Source of the DNA: CAZFHA01 sp964518595
Lineage (GTDB): Bacteria > Bacillota > Clostridia > Saccharofermentanales > Saccharofermentanaceae
Assembly: GCA_964518595.1 (NCBI GenBank)
Contig: CAZFHA010000012.1
Location: forward strand, 47,286 to 111,285
Direction: 5' to 3'
DNA length: 64,000 nucleotides
Below the pieces are notes generated by a model. The model was not told the origin of the DNA, ran no database searches, and saw only the letters and a list, made by a program, of their open reading frames with translations. This document shows positions 61,420 to 64,000 of the stretch, one piece after another. Positions within the stretch are counted from its first letter, which is position 1, and every line of letters begins with the position of its first letter. Both the position numbers and the translations under genes were made by a program.

Positions 61420-64000
61420 ATGAGAAAAAATGAACACAAGAGTTTTTTAACCAGTAAGGCATTTAAAAAAGCCTTGGCGCTATTTTTAAGCCTAACAATA
61501 CTACTATTGGTGGTTTTACCCCATTTAACGGTTAATGCTGCTCAGATAGGCAGCGAGGAAACCGCAGATAGCAGTATTATAGACTCGATTCAGACAGATC
61601 TTAATGTTACATCTGAAACCGAGGTACCAGCTATTACTAGCGAAACTATAGCAGTAACATCAACTGAGGGGGAACCATTAAACCCTTCTATAACGCCCGT
61701 TCCTACTATGGTTCCCACAACTACACCGCTGCCTAGAAATGGTCGCAACCTTACGGGTACCACCTCTGTCACTTATGATGGAATTGATTTAAGCGGCACT
61801 AGTGATAGTGTAAGTTACGATGTGGTATTAGCTGCAACGAGTCCTCAAACCCTCGATATCAGTGCTGTCTTCGGAACAGATGCTACTGTGACTGATCGCA
61901 AAGTTGTAATAACTTTGGCTGATGGTATGAGCTTGTTTTCTGCTCCCGGAATGAAGCAAGTGTCTGGCAACTGGGTCTTTGATGCGACTACCTTACCCTC
62001 TCAGTTGGCAGGAGTTATTGTAGGAGGGACCTTTGTTAAGAATCCTACCATTTATGGTTATCAACCTGGTAGTGGCGTGCTGACCTATGCTTTTGTGGCT
62101 GGCACTGCAAGCGTTAGCCTGTCTTTGGGCATTGCCTTTGATAGTGCTTTTAGTCTTAATGATTTTAGCAGTCGCAGTTTTAGCAGTCTTCTTAATGTGA
62201 ATATAAGCCAAAGTGTGGGAGAAGTAGCCACTACACTTTATGATCAGACCCTAGATACCTACACTACAGTTAAAGGGTTTAAAATTTTTGGTTTTCGACC
62301 TAGTTATAATGAGGGCAGTTTTATTGCCGCAACAGGCGCTGATTATCAGATAACTACTTATATAAGTACAGAATCCTCATCGCCTAATGCACCTGGTGGT
62401 GTAAAACCTGTGCTCATTGATGACTTTCACACTGTCATCAAATTCCCTAAAGAAATGGGACTTAGAGACATTGCCTTCCCAGTCGACAGCACCTTAAATA
62501 GTGGTAATACTACCTACTCTATAGATACATCTAATACTTCCTATGATGTGGTTACCCTTCATGTTAGCAACTATTATATTAGTGGCTCATCTAAACTTCA
62601 ATTTAACTTTAGGATGGCAGATAATGCAACACCAGGCACTATTTATAGATCATCAACAGACAATACATTGTCTTGGCAGAAGGCTTATGGAATGACAGAC
62701 CATACGAATCCTTCTCCCAATTCATCAATTAGTGTTAAGGTTGCGGAGCCGTTCCAGAATTTGATCCAGCCTAAGGCTAGTGCAGGGAAAGTAGCCTATA
62801 CGGATGTACCTGTAGGGGATCAAGTCTATATGGGCGGTGGCTATATCTTAAATCCTTATGGTGAATCTGTTACTGATCAGCTCATACGTATACGGATTAC
62901 TGATCCAGATGTGGGTATTCGTAATATCACTATTCCTGTAGGTACTACTGGAGCTACCGATATTACGGTCAAAACCAGTAAAGGCAATACCTATACCATT
63001 CCTTCCTTGGCAGCGAACAATCGATTTGCTAGTTATAATAACTACATATCAAAGGTGTCCTTGAATGCCCTGACCCTAGACCAAGAAGAGTATATTACAG
63101 AGGTGGTTTATAAGTCATCGGATTTCTTACCTTCCTATGGCAACAACGTTAATAATGCTAATATGCAATATGCTCCCTGTCTATCGATTGCTTTCTATGG
63201 TCGTTATCTAACTATGCCTGTGGATCAGACAATCAATTATGAAGTCTCTGCAGTCGAGCAAGCCGATGGAGATTTAGATGGATCAAATGTCAGAAGTTTA
63301 GTGGCGTCCATTCCTGTCTCCAACAGTAATCCTACTATTTCGCTATATGGTAATAGCAACTTAGCTGGTGGCAAGTTGGCTGGTAACACCTACACTATGA
63401 ATGCATCTTTTGCTTCTATTATTGACTATAGTGGTGCTTATACCTATCCTGTCTCGCTCTACCATAAAGGCTTCGCTATTTATCTTCGAGACACAGAATA
63501 TTTAAGTATTAATAAAGATACTATTAAGGTGACTCAGGTAGGTGGAGATGGCACTGTATATTCTGTAGCGGACGGTAGCTTAATTCCTACCGAGAGCCTG
63601 GATAACACAGGCAATAAAGTCTATACCCTAAAAATAAATGATCTGAAGGCTGGATACCAGTCGATAGACTTTAACACATATTCTTTCTCCATCGCCTATG
63701 ACTACAAAGTGAATAATAGTGCTCCTACTATCGCTTTAACCGCTGATAAATTGATGGCAGTAGCACCTATAGATAGTAATATTATTGCCACAACCAGAAG
63801 TACCACCATCTATCATTGGACTAAAAATATCTACAATGTGGATGGTAGCGGAGATTTAAATAGGACACTAAATACGATTAATGCTACCACTAGCCTTAAC
63901 ATTAGTGCCCAGAAGGACTTTACCGTTGCCACTGCCGCCAACCTAAATGGTGGCTCATGGACTACTTATGACTATGCAACCCAATCTACTGTAATTAACT
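61420..64000 (+). CDS. Giant secreted surface protein (5' part; runs off the right edge)
   Basis: At least 860 residues are visible and no stop codon is reached. A basic start (MRKNEHKSFLTSKAFKKA) and hydrophobic core (LALFLSLTILLLVVLPHL) form a signal peptide with likely cleavage at VNA-AQ (about residue 41). Then comes a Thr/Ser/Glu/Pro-rich segment (about 42-110), followed by a beta-rich, Asn/Thr/Ser/Gly/Tyr-rich region with no recognised domain. The style resembles adhesin or S-layer-associated proteins and the GLUG/NlpC-P60 protein at the other end of the window. GAGGAG precedes ATG 61420. It starts 57 bases after the membrane-anchored sigma-factor gene and may be in its operon or regulon. 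Confidence 0.85.
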   Translation, partial: MRKNEHKSFLTSKAFKKALALFLSLTILLLVVLPHLTVNAAQIGSEETADSSIIDSIQTDLNVTSETEVPAITSETIAVTSTEGEPLNPSITPVPTMVPTTTPLPRNGRNLTGTTSVTYDGIDLSGTSDSVSYDVVLAATSPQTLDISAVFGTDATVTDRKVVITLADGMSLFSAPGMKQVSGNWVFDATTLPSQLAGVIVGGTFVKNPTIYGYQPGSGVLTYAFVAGTASVSLSLGIAFDSAFSLNDFSSRSFSSLLNVNISQSVGEVATTLYDQTLDTYTTVKGFKIFGFRPSYNEGSFIAATGADYQITTYISTESSSPNAPGGVKPVLIDDFHTVIKFPKEMGLRDIAFPVDSTLNSGNTTYSIDTSNTSYDVVTLHVSNYYISGSSKLQFNFRMADNATPGTIYRSSTDNTLSWQKAYGMTDHTNPSPNSSISVKVAEPFQNLIQPKASAGKVAYTDVPVGDQVYMGGGYILNPYGESVTDQLIRIRITDPDVGIRNITIPVGTTGATDITVKTSKGNTYTIPSLAANNRFASYNNYISKVSLNALTLDQEEYITEVVYKSSDFLPSYGNNVNNANMQYAPCLSIAFYGRYLTMPVDQTINYEVSAVEQADGDLDGSNVRSLVASIPVSNSNPTISLYGNSNLAGGKLAGNTYTMNASFASIIDYSGAYTYPVSLYHKGFAIYLRDTEYLSINKDTIKVTQVGGDGTVYSVADGSLIPTESLDNTGNKVYTLKINDLKAGYQSIDFNTYSFSIAYDYKVNNSAPTIALTADKLMAVAPIDSNIIATTRSTTIYHWTKNIYNVDGSGDLNRTLNTINATTSLNISAQKDFTVATAANLNGGSWTTYDYATQSTVIN

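Noticed and set aside
1..64000. The right-edge giant gene and the left-edge giant gene would join in the same frame if the window were circular
   Set aside because: Frame agreement has a one-in-three chance, and a 64 kb circle holding the dcw cluster is implausible. No overlap between the two ends is seen, so they are treated as separate genes.

Overview
The window reads as a chromosomal segment of a Gram-positive, low-to-moderate GC bacterium, most likely a Bacillota of the Clostridia type. The support is a dcw division cluster with mraZ, rsmH, an FtsL-like gene, a PASTA penicillin-binding protein, sbp and ftsZ; a CIRCE-controlled hrcA-grpE-dnaK-dnaJ-prmA heat-shock operon; AGGAGG-type ribosome binding sites with many GTG and TTG starts; and secreted proteins with Gram-positive style Thr/Pro-rich tails. 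MurE carries the DNPR motif of meso-diaminopimelate enzymes. Genus cannot be fixed from the sequence alone.

Layout. Bases 1-9302 are the 3' part of a giant GLUG-repeat surface protein ending in an NlpC/P60 peptidase domain. Two minus-strand genes follow (a LytTR regulator and a coiled-coil protein). From 11.65 to 34.99 kb runs a long plus-strand housekeeping block: the dcw cluster (mraZ to ftsZ, without mraY, murD or ftsA), nrdR, a two-component system, nth, recG, rsmD, coaD, a coiled-coil gene, an ATPase plus Toprim-like (DUF4276-like) pair, then hemW. The heat-shock operon follows (35.1-41.7 kb), with the unusual order hrcA-grpE-clpP-dnaK-dnaJ-prmA, convergent with mutY.

From 42.9 kb the content is accessory: a flotillin-like protein; a TetR-controlled ABC exporter operon with a recognisable autoregulatory operator; a GH4 glycosidase next to an L-rhamnose mutarotase; a beta-helix surface protein with a degenerate LTKTG sorting signal; a tocopherol-cyclase-like protein; a second ABC-2 exporter operon divergent from tRNA-Pro(GGG) with a perfect palindrome between them; a membrane repeat protein whose reading frame is broken at a nine-base homopolymer; an orphan PD-(D/E)XK HsdR-N-like protein; a membrane-anchored ECF-like sigma factor; and the 5' part of a second giant secreted protein that runs off the right edge.

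The most interesting points are the homopolymer-split membrane gene (58.08 kb), the ATPase/Toprim-like pair inserted in a housekeeping operon (31.9-33.8 kb), the sigma factor fused to a membrane and outer domain beside a giant surface protein (60-64 kb), and several well-formed regulatory sites (MraZ boxes, CIRCE, two operator palindromes, a terminator hidden inside mutY).
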